This document shows, piece after piece, positions 10,863 through 22,515 of a DNA stretch of 64,000 bases; within the stretch, counting starts at the first letter, position 1, and every line of letters starts with the position of its first letter. The notes under the pieces are model-generated. The model searched no databases, was not told where the DNA came from, and was given only the letters and a program-made list of their open reading frames with translations. Made by a program: the position numbers and the translations under genes. The DNA comes from Primulina eburnea (Eukaryota; Streptophyta; Magnoliopsida; Lamiales; Gesneriaceae): contig NW_027331289.1 in the NCBI RefSeq assembly GCF_022965805.1, forward strand, positions 1 through 64,000, written 5' to 3'.

Positions 10863-12153
10863 TGTAGTATCCCGATGCCTAATTTGAGTTAATTATTGGA
10901 TTAAATATTATTTCGGTGGGATCGGAAGGACCGATCAAGGTTCGGATCGTCTGAACAGGGTTCGGATCGTCCGAAGACAGGTGGCTGGACACGTGGAAGA
11001 CATGCAGGATTCGGATCGTCCGATCAGGGTTCGGATCGTCCGAAGACAGGTGGCTGGACACGTGGAAGACATGCAGGATTCGGATCGTCCGATCAGGGTT
11101 CGGATCGTCCGAAGACAGGTGGCTGGACACGTGGAAGACATGTAGGATTCGGATCGTCCGATCAGGGTTCGGATCGTCCGAAGTGTGCCGGATCGGATCG
11201 TCCGAAGTGGATCGGATCTACCGATCGTTGTCTATAAATAGAGGCGCTAGGCTTCATTTGTTACTCGCCAATTCCGAGTGTTCCAGAGAGTTTTAGTCGT
11301 TTCTGATGGGTTTCTAGTCTTTTCCCGAGGTTTAGGCACTAGCGGGGAGCTACTGGTTTTGTAGCGGAGTTGTGCTCTAGTTGGGAGCTAGCGGCATCAG
11401 TGGGCTGACTACGGACGCAGGCTTGATTCTAGGGCTGATTGCTAGGATCTACTGGTTTGAGGTACGAAAGTACTATCCGAGATAGCAGGATTGAGTATAC
11501 TTTGCTATGTGTTGCATGTTTATATGTTGCATTATTATCTGTCATATGATGCATGGTTTATTATGCGGCATTTGCATAATCATGTTGAGCCTATATCTTT
11601 GAGATAGCCTGTTGAGAGGGTGCTCAGCCATCGTTTGTTGTGGATGGTTGGACCCCGTTGGCCGACGGTGGTCAGGTCACCGGTATATCCACAGGTTTAT
11701 TTTGGTATGGGAGCCACCTCCTGGTGCGACGGCGCAGAGTGCTACATACCTTGACGTCATTTACCTGAGCAGTATTTCGTTATACCCAGATCCTGGTATC
11801 CAGTACATTTTGCATACATGCATGTCATAGTCTTGTATACTCATGCTTTCGGTGCTGAGCGTTTTATGCTCACGTCCTCGGTTTATCTCTGTTTTGGACA
11901 CCCTATTCGATGGGGCAGGTCTCAGGTTGGACGGTCCAGGAGGGAGTGGACAGGGAGCTGGCAGAGGTTGACTTGTAGTTATTGGTATTCGTTCTTGGTA
12001 TTTAGTTCGATCTGGTTGTTTAAGTATTTTGTACTTACAGATTCGATTGGGTTGTATTACTGTTTTTCCGCTGTATTACCTGATTCAGTTTAAAATGTTA
12101 ATTTTGCATGCTTAAGTTCTGATTAGTAGGTGATTCTGGAACGGGTCACTACA
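10863..12153 (+). repeat. G1a 3' LTR (1291 bp)
   Basis: Same layout as the 5' LTR: 69-bp units from 10973, 11042 and 11111, TATA box 11233-11240, intronless junction at 11420/11421, end GGTCACTACA at 12153. The target duplication AGATG follows at 12154-12158. Confidence 0.96.
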
Positions 12154-12158
12154 AGATG

Positions 12159-14916
12159 TAAAGACAACTCAACACTTATTTTATCAGAGTAGCGCAGTGG
12201 AAGCGTGGATTATTGGCATATTGGAATTAAGAATCTAAACTCTTTGATTATAGATGATAAGCGAATTTTGAGGACGAAATTCAATTTAAGGGGGATTTTA
12301 AAGCATAAAATGCATGTTTATTTTATTAGTTTTTGTTTAATTATTTTTATGCATTTTATGCATAATTCATGCATGATAGTAATTTTTCATGTTATTTTTA
12401 AAGTTTCCTGCATTAGAATTTAAGTTGCATTTTGCGCCCGAACGAGGAACGAAGACCGGAGAATTATCAAGAAAAATTATTTTATTGCACGATTTATTTT
12501 TTATAAATGAATTTAAAGCGTTTTTAAGTGTAATTTTCAAAAATGAGAATTATTGGGTATTTTTACCCGCATGGTTTTAGTTTTTAATGGTACGCAAATT
12601 TAATTAAATCATGGGACTCTTTAAGGGTTCGGCTAATATTTTTTCAACACGAAATATTTTTCGGGAGTGCGTTTAGATTTAATGGGCCTACTTTTAAGTT
12701 TGATGGGCTTAAAACCCTTTTGAAATTTTAAAATGCAAATTATGGCCCATAAGCTAATATTACCTATATATTTAAGCCACTAATTATCTATTTAACCTAA
12801 ACCTATTCATTAGCACCCCACTAACCTAATTCACCCCATTCAGCCGCCCACCATCCTCCAATCAGTCTCCTCCTTCGTGTATTCCAGCTGCAAGATTTCG
12901 GTGCTCCATCTTTCCTCCAAGCTCAAGCTTTTCTCCCCCGCCTCGTGTCCCGTAGAGCATTTGTACATCAAATATTTAATCAGGCATGCATTGTATCAAT
13001 CTTTTTACGCATCACACATGTCATATATTCTGATGAACTTGTTCTTTCATGAATTCTATCGATCCAAAAATGAGCATGAATGGTTTCGGTTTTTACATGT
13101 ATTCTTGCGTTTTCATGCTTTGCTACTCACTGTTTTGATAATTTGTGCAAGGGGCTGCTGTGATGGGTTGCTAAGGGTCTGATATTGGTTTCACGTTGTG
13201 TTTGTGGGAGCCATACCGATCAGGGTTGCTGGGAGTGGTAAGATCGAGAGAAATGTTCCATGGAGTGGCTTGGTAGGGCAAGATCTAAGGTTTGGGGTGT
13301 GCTGCGGTACATGGGCTCGAACCTAGCTGTGTTTCAGACCATGTAGAATCTAGTAAGATGTTAGGAATGAGCCATGGGTGTTTGGTCGAAGGAGAGGCTC
13401 GATCCTTGGAAGTCTAGCGTTAGTCATGATGGAGGTGCAAATTTTCGGTTGGTTTCTGCACATGGCTTGTGCAGCGGCCTTATGTATTGGTTTGGCTTGG
13501 TTTAGAAGGGTCATTAGGGTCCTAATGGTGTGTCTTAAGTGATGGACAGGTGGGGGTATAAGCGAGGACCGAATGTTTAAAGAATTGGGGGCCATTTGTT
13601 GTAATAGGATTATAAAAATGGGAAGGGCCGTGAGTTGTGGCTCAGGCTGAAAATTTAGCCGAGAGTCTTTAGGCCTGATATTAGAATTTTAGGAACTTTT
13701 AAGTGTTATTAAGGTATGATAAAAAGTTGGGAAAGTTTTGGTTAAGTTTCAGTAAAATTCGGGTTAAAACCTGGACCTCGGTCCAAGTTTTAAAACAAAT
13801 CGGTTAAGTTTTGATTTTGGCTCGAGTTTACATCTAGGAATGCTTTTAGTTATGTTTTGGGACGTTTTAAGGAGTTTGGTACGCTTCGGGTCATTTTTAG
13901 AAGTCCAGGGGATGAAACGGTAATTTATGGGTTCTAGGGGTAAAATGGTCATTTTGCACCCGGGGTGAGATTTTGGCCTTGGCAGCGCCCTGAGCACAAA
14001 TATATGATATTTTAAATGTTTATGTATCGTTTTTACGATTTTACGCAATCATGATAAAAACGTTGCATGCTTGGTTTAAAAGAAAAGTTATGCATATGCA
14101 TGTTTTTATGAAGTGATGAAAATGATGAAATTTTTGAAGGATGGGAATTGGTTGTAACTGACGATGTATATGTATACGATGACATGAGATATGATGAGCT
14201 GAGGCCCGGGCTCAGTGGGCGGGTAATGCTGTCGCTGATGTCCCTCGCCGCCGGGTACCACGGTTTTTATAGATAGATTCATCGATAGAGCTGATACGAT
14301 AGGGCTGATACGAAAGTCACAACTAATGACTTGAATTCAATTAAAGAAAATATTTAAGTTTATGATGACACGATGAGCTGTTTTGACACGTATAAGATGA
14401 TATGAGATGACATGATTTGACACGACATGATTTTATACGACATGTTTATGTTACATTTTTAAAGTTCATGAAAGGTATGTTGAGTATGATAATTTTCACT
14501 GTTGTGTGCTATGTATATGTATTTTTTATTAACGGTGCAGGTGTGTTGAGTCTTTAGACTCACTAGGCGTGTGTGATGCAGGTGAGCTAAATTCTGAGAA
14601 GACTGGAGGTGTTGGACTCTGAGTTAGCGGACCTGGTGGGCGACACGACCCGAGGACCTGTGATTTTTCCGCACATTATGATTTTTGGTTTTGGAGAGGA
14701 TACGATGAGTTTATACACTGTTTTATTTCATAGTTGATGTTAGGATTTTACTCGTCTTTAATCCGGTATATTTTATTGGTAATTACTCGTGATGATTTTT
14801 AAATGATGTTTTTAAGTAGGAGTGCATGCATGCGATTTAATTAAATAGTTATTTTCAAAATGAGAGCTTTAGTATAAAAAAAATATTTCCGCATTTTTAA
14901 AACGGTAGACGTTTCA
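12159..14916 (+). mobile_element. OLD-A: degenerate gypsy polypurine tract and 3' LTR
   Basis: Continuation of 4093-4915 after G1a. 12159-12292 matches 35744-35880, ending in GACGAAATTCAATTTAAGGGGG. After that the first roughly 90 bases of the LTR, present in OLD-B at 35886, are deleted; the match resumes at AAAATGCATGTTTATTT. The LTR runs to CGGTAGACGTTTCA at 14916. It contains the palindrome TGAGTCTTTAGACTCA (14547-14562), also present in G3 LTRs. No coding capacity; small frames at 12205-14048 carry no domain. Confidence 0.72.
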
Positions 14917-14918
14917 TC

Positions 14919-15274
14919 AATTGTTGAGGAATTCATATACTTCTCAAAGAAAAATCCTCCTATTTTTCTAGTGCAAAATATGAGGGGATCTACCTAGTTG
15001 GTGGTGGGCTTGATTTTGAAGGAAGGACTCAAGGACAAGGAGAGCTTGTAGATTTGTCTTGCCTTTGAAGAGCTAAGTTGTTTACAACTTGGTTGGAGCC
15101 ATTACATCAATATTTGATATTGATAGGTATATTTCTAAACACACTATGAATGTCATATTTTTGTGTTTTTGTATTTGCTACACATCCTAGTACATGAGGT
15201 GTTCGGTTTTCTTGCATGAAAATAAATTTTGAACTTCCGTTGCGTTATTGAACACCTAAAGTCGATCCCTTTCA
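14919..15274 (+). repeat. C1 5' LTR, only the 3' ~356 bp remain
   Basis: From ACTTCTCAAAGAAAAATCC on it matches 30330-30669 and, less closely, the C2 LTR ends. It ends GATCCCTTTCA, followed by AG and the PBS. More than 1 kb of the LTR, including the promoter region, is gone, so this copy cannot start its own transcript. Confidence 0.85.
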
Positions 15275-15276
15275 AG

Positions 15277-15288
15277 TGGTATCAGAGC
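15277..15288 (+). other. Primer-binding site, initiator tRNA-Met type (C1)
   Basis: TGGTATCAGAGC two bases after the LTR end at 15274, a perfect initiator tRNA-Met match. Compare the altered site in C2 at 19837-19848. Confidence 0.92.
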
Positions 15289-15395
15289 TAAGGGTACTAG
15301 TTTTTGTAGCATATACATGATATTATAATGAGGTCCATTTCTAACCGCATGAGATGAAATTTTTGCAACAAAATCAAGGCATGTTTGGGGAAAAT

Positions 15396-15504
15396 TTCGG
15401 GCAGCATGTTGCTGCCTGTTTCGGGCAGCTCGGGCTGCCTGAGGGGCTGCCCATTTCGGGCAGCAAGGGCAGCCCCTCGGGCTGCCCGAACAGCCCCTAT
15501 ATTT
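15396..15504 (+). repeat. Hairpin cluster GGGCAGC/GCTGCCC in C1 leader
   Basis: Alternating GGGCAGC and GCTGCCC (with a few changed bases) at short spacing form a series of possible stem-loops about 110 bases after the PBS. The same cluster sits at the same place in C2. Its position in the untranslated leader suggests RNA packaging or dimerisation; that role is inferred. Confidence 0.75.
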
Positions 15505-16476
15505 TAAATAAAAATTTTTTTTGGTTGGCCGGAATCCGGTGACGGAAATGACTGCTAGGGTTTCCAAAAGTGTTTTGGATTATCAAAGTGTCATGGGCCT
15601 TGAAGTTGTTGGGCCATGAGATGGCTAACATATTTGTGAAATTTAAATGGGCCAAAATGTTTTTGGTGAAAAATTTTTTTTTGGGCCCTTGAGTTTAAAT
15701 TTACAAAAGTTGCAAATATTTTCTCATGAAATAGGATATTTTGTGTTGAATGATTGTAATAATTATCAATTTATAAAGTGAGCTTGGTTTATCGTCTGTT
15801 CCCACCCCCATGAGATGTATCCCTATTTGTCATGGATATTTATTTGTAAATATTATAATAGTGGAAGATCAAGATTGGAAGATGGTGGCCTTGATGATTA
15901 TGAAGATCGAAGACATGTAAATATCGGAAGCTTATGTAATAGTTGCATTTGCATCTCTGGCATTTCCCTAGGATTGGACCTAGGCCTGTGCTTAGCTCAC
16001 ACGGGCCGTTAGTTTTGGGGCGATTGATCATCCTTGTTTTGTTTACTGTTTATAATATATGCATGATATGTTATAAATAATGAGTATGTGCGTTATTATT
16101 ATGAAAATAACAAGGTTGCATGAATCCGGCAAACATACGATCAAACATGGCGAGCTTTTAAATAAAATTAATGATGAGATCTTTCAAAATTAAAAACCCT
16201 CATTTTGAATAAGATTCAAAATTAATATCAAGCCCGAAAAGGGGAATTATAAAGTTGTTTATAATTTCCATGTCTTCCATTGACAATGGGTGCATGATGA
16301 ACGATACCCGTGCTCGGGGCTCGGCTCGTATTATTGGGGGGACCCTGAGTGCCGGAAAGCTGTGACATCCATTGACATGGTGATGTGAACTACGTGGAAC
16401 TCCCATGATTTCGGCTCATATTATTGGAGGAACTCATGGCGACCGTCCATTAAGGTTCAACATCAATGGGTAAGGC
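15505..16476 (+). other. C1 untranslated leader, no gene
   Basis: Long leader between PBS and gag, colinear with 20060-21322 of C2 but lacking a block that C2 has around 20300-20570. It ends at a deletion scar near 16477 that removed the gag start. No domain-bearing open frame. Confidence 0.7.
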
Positions 16477-17017
16477 TCTGACTGACTGCACTCCTGAGGA
16501 ATTGTAGACTTACAAGGAATGATGTGACCATGACTTGAAAGCCAAGTGTTTTATGCACGCTTCTATAAATGATGAGAAGCCGGTTCTTTATGTGGGCTCT
16601 TCATCTGGTACGAAGACGGGTCCACCTGGGAAGGGAAAGAAGCATTGTTTCCAACGTCCCAAGAAGAACGTGCCCTTGAAGAGGCAATCTCCGAGTCCCG
16701 CTGTGGCAGCCATACCAGTGAAGGCTGACAAGAATGCTGAAGTATGTCATCACTGCAAGAAGCCTGGACATTGGAGGCGTAATTGCAAGGAATATCTTGC
16801 CCAAAAGTGTTCTGGAAACGATATGTTATATATTGAAGTAAACATTTCAATTAACTCTACTTCTTGGGTATTAGATACCAGTTGTGGCTCACATCTCTGT
16901 AATGAGTTACAAGTGATGGGAAGAAGTATGAAGCTTAGGGAAGGTGAGACCTTCTTGAGGATGGGCAATGGAGCAAGAGTTGCTGCCAAGGCCGTAGGAG
17001 ATGTTTACTTATTTTGA
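16477..17017 (+). pseudogene. C1 gag-protease remnant
   Basis: Compared with C2, two deletions removed the leader end plus gag start (scar near 16477, joined at GGCT) and about 360 bp of capsid (scar at 16571-16576, joined at GAG). A stop (TAG) lies near 16505. What remains is the zinc knuckle CHHCKKPGHWRRNC and a protease stretch WVLDTSCGSHLCNEL in which the catalytic D-T-G reads D-T-S. The frame ends at 17017 through a frameshift. Not functional. Confidence 0.85.
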
Positions 17018-17700
17018 ACAATGATTTTAAGTTGATTTTAAGAGATGTTTTGTTTGTACCTGATTTGGTGAAAAACATTGTTTCCATTTCTATGCTTGAT
17101 AAAAATGGATATTCTTGTTTATTTAGCAAAGGTGTTTGCAACATTTACAAGAATGAATTTTAATTGGTACTGGAGAACTTGAAAACGATCTCTACAACTT
17201 AAAATTGAAAGATATTCCAATGAACAATGTCCAAGAAATAACAACAACAAACATGCGAAAACAACATACTCTAAATTCGGCACACTTATGGCATGCTCGA
17301 TTTGGACATATTTCCCTAAGAAGGATGAACAAGCTAGTGGGAGTGGGCATGTTTGATATGTCTGATATTAATGCTCTCACGACTTGTGAATCCTGTCTGA
17401 AAGGAAAGATGACCAAAATTTCCTTTAAGGGCCATGTAGAGCGAGCCAAAGGGTTATTGGATTTGATCCATACCGAAGTGTGCGGTCCGCTTAGCATCAC
17501 CACTAAGCATGGACATGCCTACTTCATCACCTTTACCGATGACTTTTCGAGGTATGGGTATGTGTATTTGATTAAATACAAGTCTGAAGCCTTTGAAAGG
17601 TTCAAAGAATTCAGAAGTGAAGTAAAGAAACAGTTGGGACGAAGCATCAAGACACTTCGATCGGATCGAGGTCGTGAGTACATGAGTGCCGAGTTCCAAG
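17018..17700 (+). pseudogene. C1 integrase, N-terminal half, interrupted by C2
   Basis: After a frameshifted protease-integrase linker, a clean frame from 17205 encodes the zinc-binding region (LWHARFGHISLRRM ... CESCLKGK) and part of the catalytic core (FITFTDDFSRYGYVYLIK, TLRSDRGREYMSAEFQ). The position that normally reads HTDVCGP, the first catalytic aspartate of copia integrases, reads HTEVCGP. C2 starts at 17701. The preceding CCAAG (17696-17700) is duplicated at 27054-27058. Confidence 0.9.
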
Positions 17701-19834
17701 TGTTAGAGTAGGTGCCCGTCGAGCCAAGTGTTGGCCGAGTGTTCACAATGAAACTCTATGTATAAGCAATCTTTATTTTAATAATATTTGAAATTATTAT
17801 TATGGCACATCTTTATCTGTATACCCATGCTAGTTGCATAGATAAAGCCCTTGAATATACAAATGGTAGAAAGAATATGAGATGCTCATATGATGAGTAT
17901 CATGAAACTCATATTTGTAATACTGTATATTCTAAACGGTTCCTAGTCGATTCAGCCGCCACTAAGAAGGATATAGGCCGCTCGAGTTAGAGACTAGTAT
18001 CTGCGATTTGAGTACCATGTTTCATTGGTAGGGGACATTGTGATGTCCGAACATGCAGATATGTGCTCCTTGTTGAGTGCACTGAACAACCCTCCATAAA
18101 AGGACTTTCCAAGTGGTTCTCACTTATCGAGTGGAAAAGTCCTGGTTTATGGTTGTACAGAATTAGTCCTTATGACCCGGGACAACATTGAGACTCTATG
18201 TGCTAGAATTACACTTTGACTTGTTTACCGACTCTCATGGGGTCATCAGGTGGCAAGGTTGGGTGTTCTGTCGAAACACATAGGAGTCGATGCATTGTAG
18301 TCGGGGATTCACCGCTTACCTTCGGGTATGGATATCCTATGTGTTATCATGTGTATGTAGGTTGAAATCTCTGGCCAGAGTATGGTTGTAATTATGAAAG
18401 GGGTTTCATAGATTACACCATCGATGCAACTACGACATGACACATAGTATCGATTCATTGACAACTCTCGATAAACCAATGGTTGTCGAATCGATCGGGA
18501 TATACGAGTTGAAGGGACCGTACTGTACGCTAACCATAATAGAATGGTTCTTGCAGGCACTATCATTTGATACCTAGGGAATCATGTAAGCGATGCTGCT
18601 AGGCGTTTAACATGATTGGTTGGGTATTATCAGACTTGAGTTCTGACGTTCTTATTATCAAGGAGTTGATAAGTAAGAATGGAGCAATTGGGGTATGCTC
18701 ATATAAGGACATGTTTAGTCCGAATCACATGGAGATGTGAATCCACGGCTAGTTGTATCAATGAACCATTGAGGGCCACACAAGTACTAGCTTTCTAGAT
18801 CCCGTTGAGAAGTAAAAATAGTTCAATGTGTTGAACGGCTTATAAAGGAGTTTATAAGCGTAAGGAAAATTAGAAGTATGACTTCTATAAAGGAGAAAAA
18901 TAGTTCAATGTGTTGAACGACTTATAAATGAGTTTATAAGTGTAAAGAAAAATAGAAGTATGACTTCTATGAGAGAAATGTAAATTTTAATTTAAGGAAG
19001 TGTTCCTAAATTAAAATTGGCCAAGTGAATAATGTAATTGAAAATTATGATTTTCATAAACATTATTATGGACAAAATTAAATTAATTCAAGTGTTGAAT
19101 TAATTAAACACTAGTGGACCTAGTAGAGTCCAAATAATTAAATTAATTCAAGTGTTGAATTAATTAAATTATATTGAGTCTTGTAGAGCTCAATTTAAAT
19201 TAATTATTTAACTAGTGGGACTTGGGTAAATTCAAGTAATGTTTAATTAGTCTCAAATATGTTTGAGATAATTAAAATTTAGTCCAAGGTTTTTAATTTG
19301 ATTAAAAACCATATAATATGCATGCATGGGAGGTGAAAGGTTGGGAGACTACTTTTTGTGTTTTCAAGGCATGGCATGCAACTTTTTGGAACATTTTTTC
19401 CCACAACCAAGGCTAGTCTTCCTTCCCTCCTCCCACACTCCTCATGGCCGAAATTTCTCACTAGATTTCTCTCCATTTTTTTTTCATTTTGTGTTCTTCA
19501 ATTGTTGGAGAAAAACACTCACTTCTCAAAGAAAAATGCCATACATTTTCTAGTGCAAGTGTAAGGTGGATCTACCTAGTTGGTGGTGGGCTTGATTGGA
19601 AGAAAGGAGTCCAAAAGAAAGGTGAAGCTTGTAGATTGTCTACCTTCAAGAGCTAAGGTGTTTACACCTTAGTTGGAGCCATCATCAACCTCAAGAGGTT
19701 GATAGGTAACGATTTTCTTACACCCTATGTTTGACATATTTGGTGTTTGTTGTATTTGTTGCACAAGATATCATGGTGGCCGAAATTTTTGAACTTCCGT
19801 TGCGCTTCCGGTCACCGTAACCGATCCCCTTTCA
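17701..19834 (+). repeat. C2 5' LTR (2134 bp)
   Basis: TGTTAGAGTAGGTGCCCG...CGATCCCCTTTCA. It contains internal direct repeats with AATTAATTCAAGTGTTGAA (19081-19165) and two copies of GAAGTATGACTTCTAT (18873 and 18955). Open frames inside it (18309-18566, 19279-19564) have no recognisable domain. Related LTRs: 24901-27053, 29271-30669, 1-1422. Confidence 0.95.
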
Positions 19835-19836
19835 AG

Positions 19837-19848
19837 TGATATCCGAGC
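19837..19848 (+). other. Altered primer-binding site of C2
   Basis: Reads TGATATCCGAGC where C1 has TGGTATCAGAGC: two mismatches to initiator tRNA-Met. It is in the expected place, two bases after the LTR end. This would weaken priming unless the changes arose after insertion. Confidence 0.85.
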
Positions 19849-19949
19849 TATGGTTACGTTTTTGTGTAGCATTTACAAGATATTATGTTGAGATCGATTT
19901 CTAACCGCATGAGTGTATTTTTTGCAACGATTCAAGGCCAATTTCGGGG

Positions 19950-20057
19950 CTGTTTTTGGGCAGCAAGTTGCTGCCCATTTCGGGCAGCTTGGGCTGCCCG
20001 AGGGGCTGCCCGAAACGGGCAGCTAGGGCAGCCCAAGGGGCTGCCCGAACAGCCCCA
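19950..20057 (+). repeat. Hairpin cluster GGGCAGC/GCTGCCC in C2 leader
   Basis: Perfect seven-base arms, for example GGGCAGC-AAGTT-GCTGCCC and GCTGCCC-GAAAC-GGGCAGC, four stem-loops in a row. Better preserved than the C1 cluster at 15396-15504. Confidence 0.8.
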
Positions 20058-21654
20058 CATTTTTAAATAAAAAAAAAAAATTTTTTGTTCGCCGGAATGT
20101 TGGCCGGAATCCGGCGACGGAGCTCCGGCGACGGCGATGACGGCTAGGGTTTCCAAAAGTGTTTTGGAATATCAAAGTGTCATGGGCCTTGAGTTGTTGG
20201 GCCATTGGATGGCCAACACATTTGTGATTTTAAATGGGCCAAAATATTTTTAGTGAAAAATGAGTTTTTGGGCCCTTAAGTTTAAAATTACAAAAGTTGC
20301 AAATATTTTCTCATGAAATAAATAATTTAAGTTGGACTTTAATTATTTATAGTAAATGGTGATTTACAAGAAATTCGGTTATAAATAAATTAATTGGAAA
20401 GTAGACAAAGGTGTTTGTATATTTTGTTAATTTAGTTTATAATCGTGGCGGTTAGTGATTGGATCAAGATATATAATATTGGATCAATTAATTATTGTGA
20501 TAATTAATTGATGGTGTATGATATGTGATATTATGCATGAAGGATGATCAAAAGCCCAAGCCCAATTTGCTAGGTGTATGCTAGGATATTTTGTGTTGAA
20601 TGATTGTAATAATTATCAATTTATAAAGTGGGCTTGGTTTATGGCCCGTTCCCACCCCATGAGATGTATCCCTATTTGCCATGGATATTTATTTGTAAAT
20701 ATTAGTATAGTGGATGATCAAGATTGGAAGATGGTGGCCATGATGATTATGAAGATCGAAGACATGTAAATATTGGAAGCTAATGTAATAGTTGCATTTG
20801 CATCCCGTGCATTTACCCTAGGATTGGACCTAGGCCCGTGTTTAGCTCACACGGTCCATTAGTATTGGGGCGATTGATCATCCTTGTTTGTTTACTGTTT
20901 ATAATATATGCATGATATGTTATAAATAATGAGTATGTGCGTTATTATTATGATAATAACAAAGTTGCATGAATCCGGCAAACATACGATCAAACATGGC
21001 GAGCTTTTAAATAAAAAAATTAATGATGAGACCTTTCAAAACTAAAAACCCTCATTTTGAATAAGATTCAAAATTAATATCAAGCCCGAAAAAGGGAATT
21101 ATAAAATTGGTTATAATTTCCTTGTCTTCCATCGACAATGGGTGCATGATGAACGATACCCGTACTCGGGGCTCGGCTCATATTATTGGGGGGGCCTTGG
21201 GTGCCGGAAAGCTGTGACATCCATTGACATGGTGATGTGAACTACGTGGAACTCCCATGACTTCGGCTCAGATAATTGGGGGAACTCATGGCGACCGTCC
21301 ATTAAGGTTCAACATCGATGGGTAAGGCTTGACACGTAAAGATGAACGACGTCTATAATGGATCCTAATCAAACGTGAGACAAAAGTTTACGTTAAGGGT
21401 TGCATTGTGATGCAATTGGGAAACTACCTTTTAGGAATTGTGATTGGCTGTATAATCGGGATCATAATTCGCTAATTGGACCTTACGTACCTACTGAGGA
21501 AAGGAGTTTCCCGTTTTCACTAGAAGGTAGTGAAAGATGTCAAAACAGTGGGAGCAAATATTTATGAAGTAAAAGTCCAAACTTCATATCTTACTAAATA
21601 TTTTAAAATAGTCATCAACATTTATCTGTTTTTACTTTTCAGTACAAATTGACA
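20058..21654 (+). other. C2 untranslated leader, no gene
   Basis: About 1.6 kb between the hairpin cluster and the gag start, colinear with the C1 leader. Open frames here (e.g. 20578-20769) have no domain. A long leader between PBS and gag is compatible with copia elements. Confidence 0.7.
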
Positions 21655-22515
21655 ATGTCTTCGATTCGCAATCCGATATCTGCAATACTCGACAAACACA
21701 TGTTAACCTGACCTAATTACCTCACTTGGCTAAGAAACCTAAAAATAGTCTTGAATTCGGAAAGGGTAGCATATACACTGACTGAGTCGCCCCCTGTTGA
21801 GGCTCCGACTGACTACAATCCTGAGGAATTGCAGGCTTACAAGGAATGGTGTGACCATGACTTGATAGCCAGGTGTTATATGCTGACTTCTATGAATGAT
21901 GAGCTGCAGAGGCGTTTTGAGGATGCAAAGAGTGCTGCTGACATTCATTTGCATCTCAAGGAGCTCTTCGGTGAGCAAACACGTCCTCTTAGGCATGCTA
22001 CCGTCAAGGAGCTGATCACTTTGCGCATGCGAGATGGGGCCTCGGTCCATGAGCATGGCCTAAAGTTGATTGGGCTCGTGGACAAGCTCGTTGGCATGGA
22101 TATGATCTTGCCTTCGGAGTTGACCACCGACGTGTTGCTCTTATCCCTGCCTAGCTCATTTGATCCTTTTGTGGTGAACTTCAACATGAAAAAGATGGAA
22201 CCGACCCTTGAGGAGTTGGTAAACATGCTTGTTACGTTTGAATCCACCATCAAGAAAGAGAAGTTGGTTCTTTATGTGGGTTCTTCATCTGGTACGAAGA
22301 TTGATCCACATGGGAATGGAAAGAAGCGTTCTTTCCAACGTCCCAAGAAGAACGTGCCCTTGTTGAGGCAATCTCCGAATCCCGTTGTGGCAGCCACACC
22401 AGTTAGGGCTGACAAGACTAGTGATGTTTGTCATCACTGCAAGATGCCTGGACATTGGAGGCGAAATTGCAAAGAATATCTGGCCCAGAAGAGTTCTGGA
22501 AACGGTATGTTCTAA
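21655..22515 (+). pseudogene. C2 gag, one frameshift near the N-terminus
   Basis: The likely start is ATG 21655 (MSSIRNPIS...), broken by a frameshift before about 21716. From 21751 a clean frame of 254 codons covers capsid (YKEWCDHDLIARCYMLTSM, LKELFGEQTR, VNMLVTFES) and the zinc knuckle C227-X2-C-X4-H-X4-C240 (CHHCKMPGHWRRNC). The family normally continues into protease in the same frame; here a TAA at 22513 stops it. The best-preserved copia gag in the window; C1 lacks most of it. Confidence 0.88.

Larger units (their letters stand above)
4916..12153 (+). mobile_element. G1a: complete Ty3/gypsy chromovirus (7.24 kb)
   Basis: Complete element with two LTRs (4916-6209 and 10863-12153), PBS, gag-pol and polypurine tract, flanked by the five-base duplication AGATG (4911-4915 and 12154-12158). 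Domain order gag-PR-RT-RH-INT and a C-terminal chromodomain put it in the chromoviruses, most like the Tekay/Del type with long LTRs. By eye the LTRs differ by about 14 substitutions and two small indels, so it is older than its relative G1b (40013-47342). The gag-pol frame is interrupted once. Both LTRs lack the 97-nt GT...AG segment present in G1b. Confidence 0.97.

Noticed and set aside
14914..14918. TCATC as certain target duplication of C1 (with 30670-30674)
   Set aside because: The 5' LTR start of C1 is deleted, so the left boundary cannot be checked. Kept only as a possibility.
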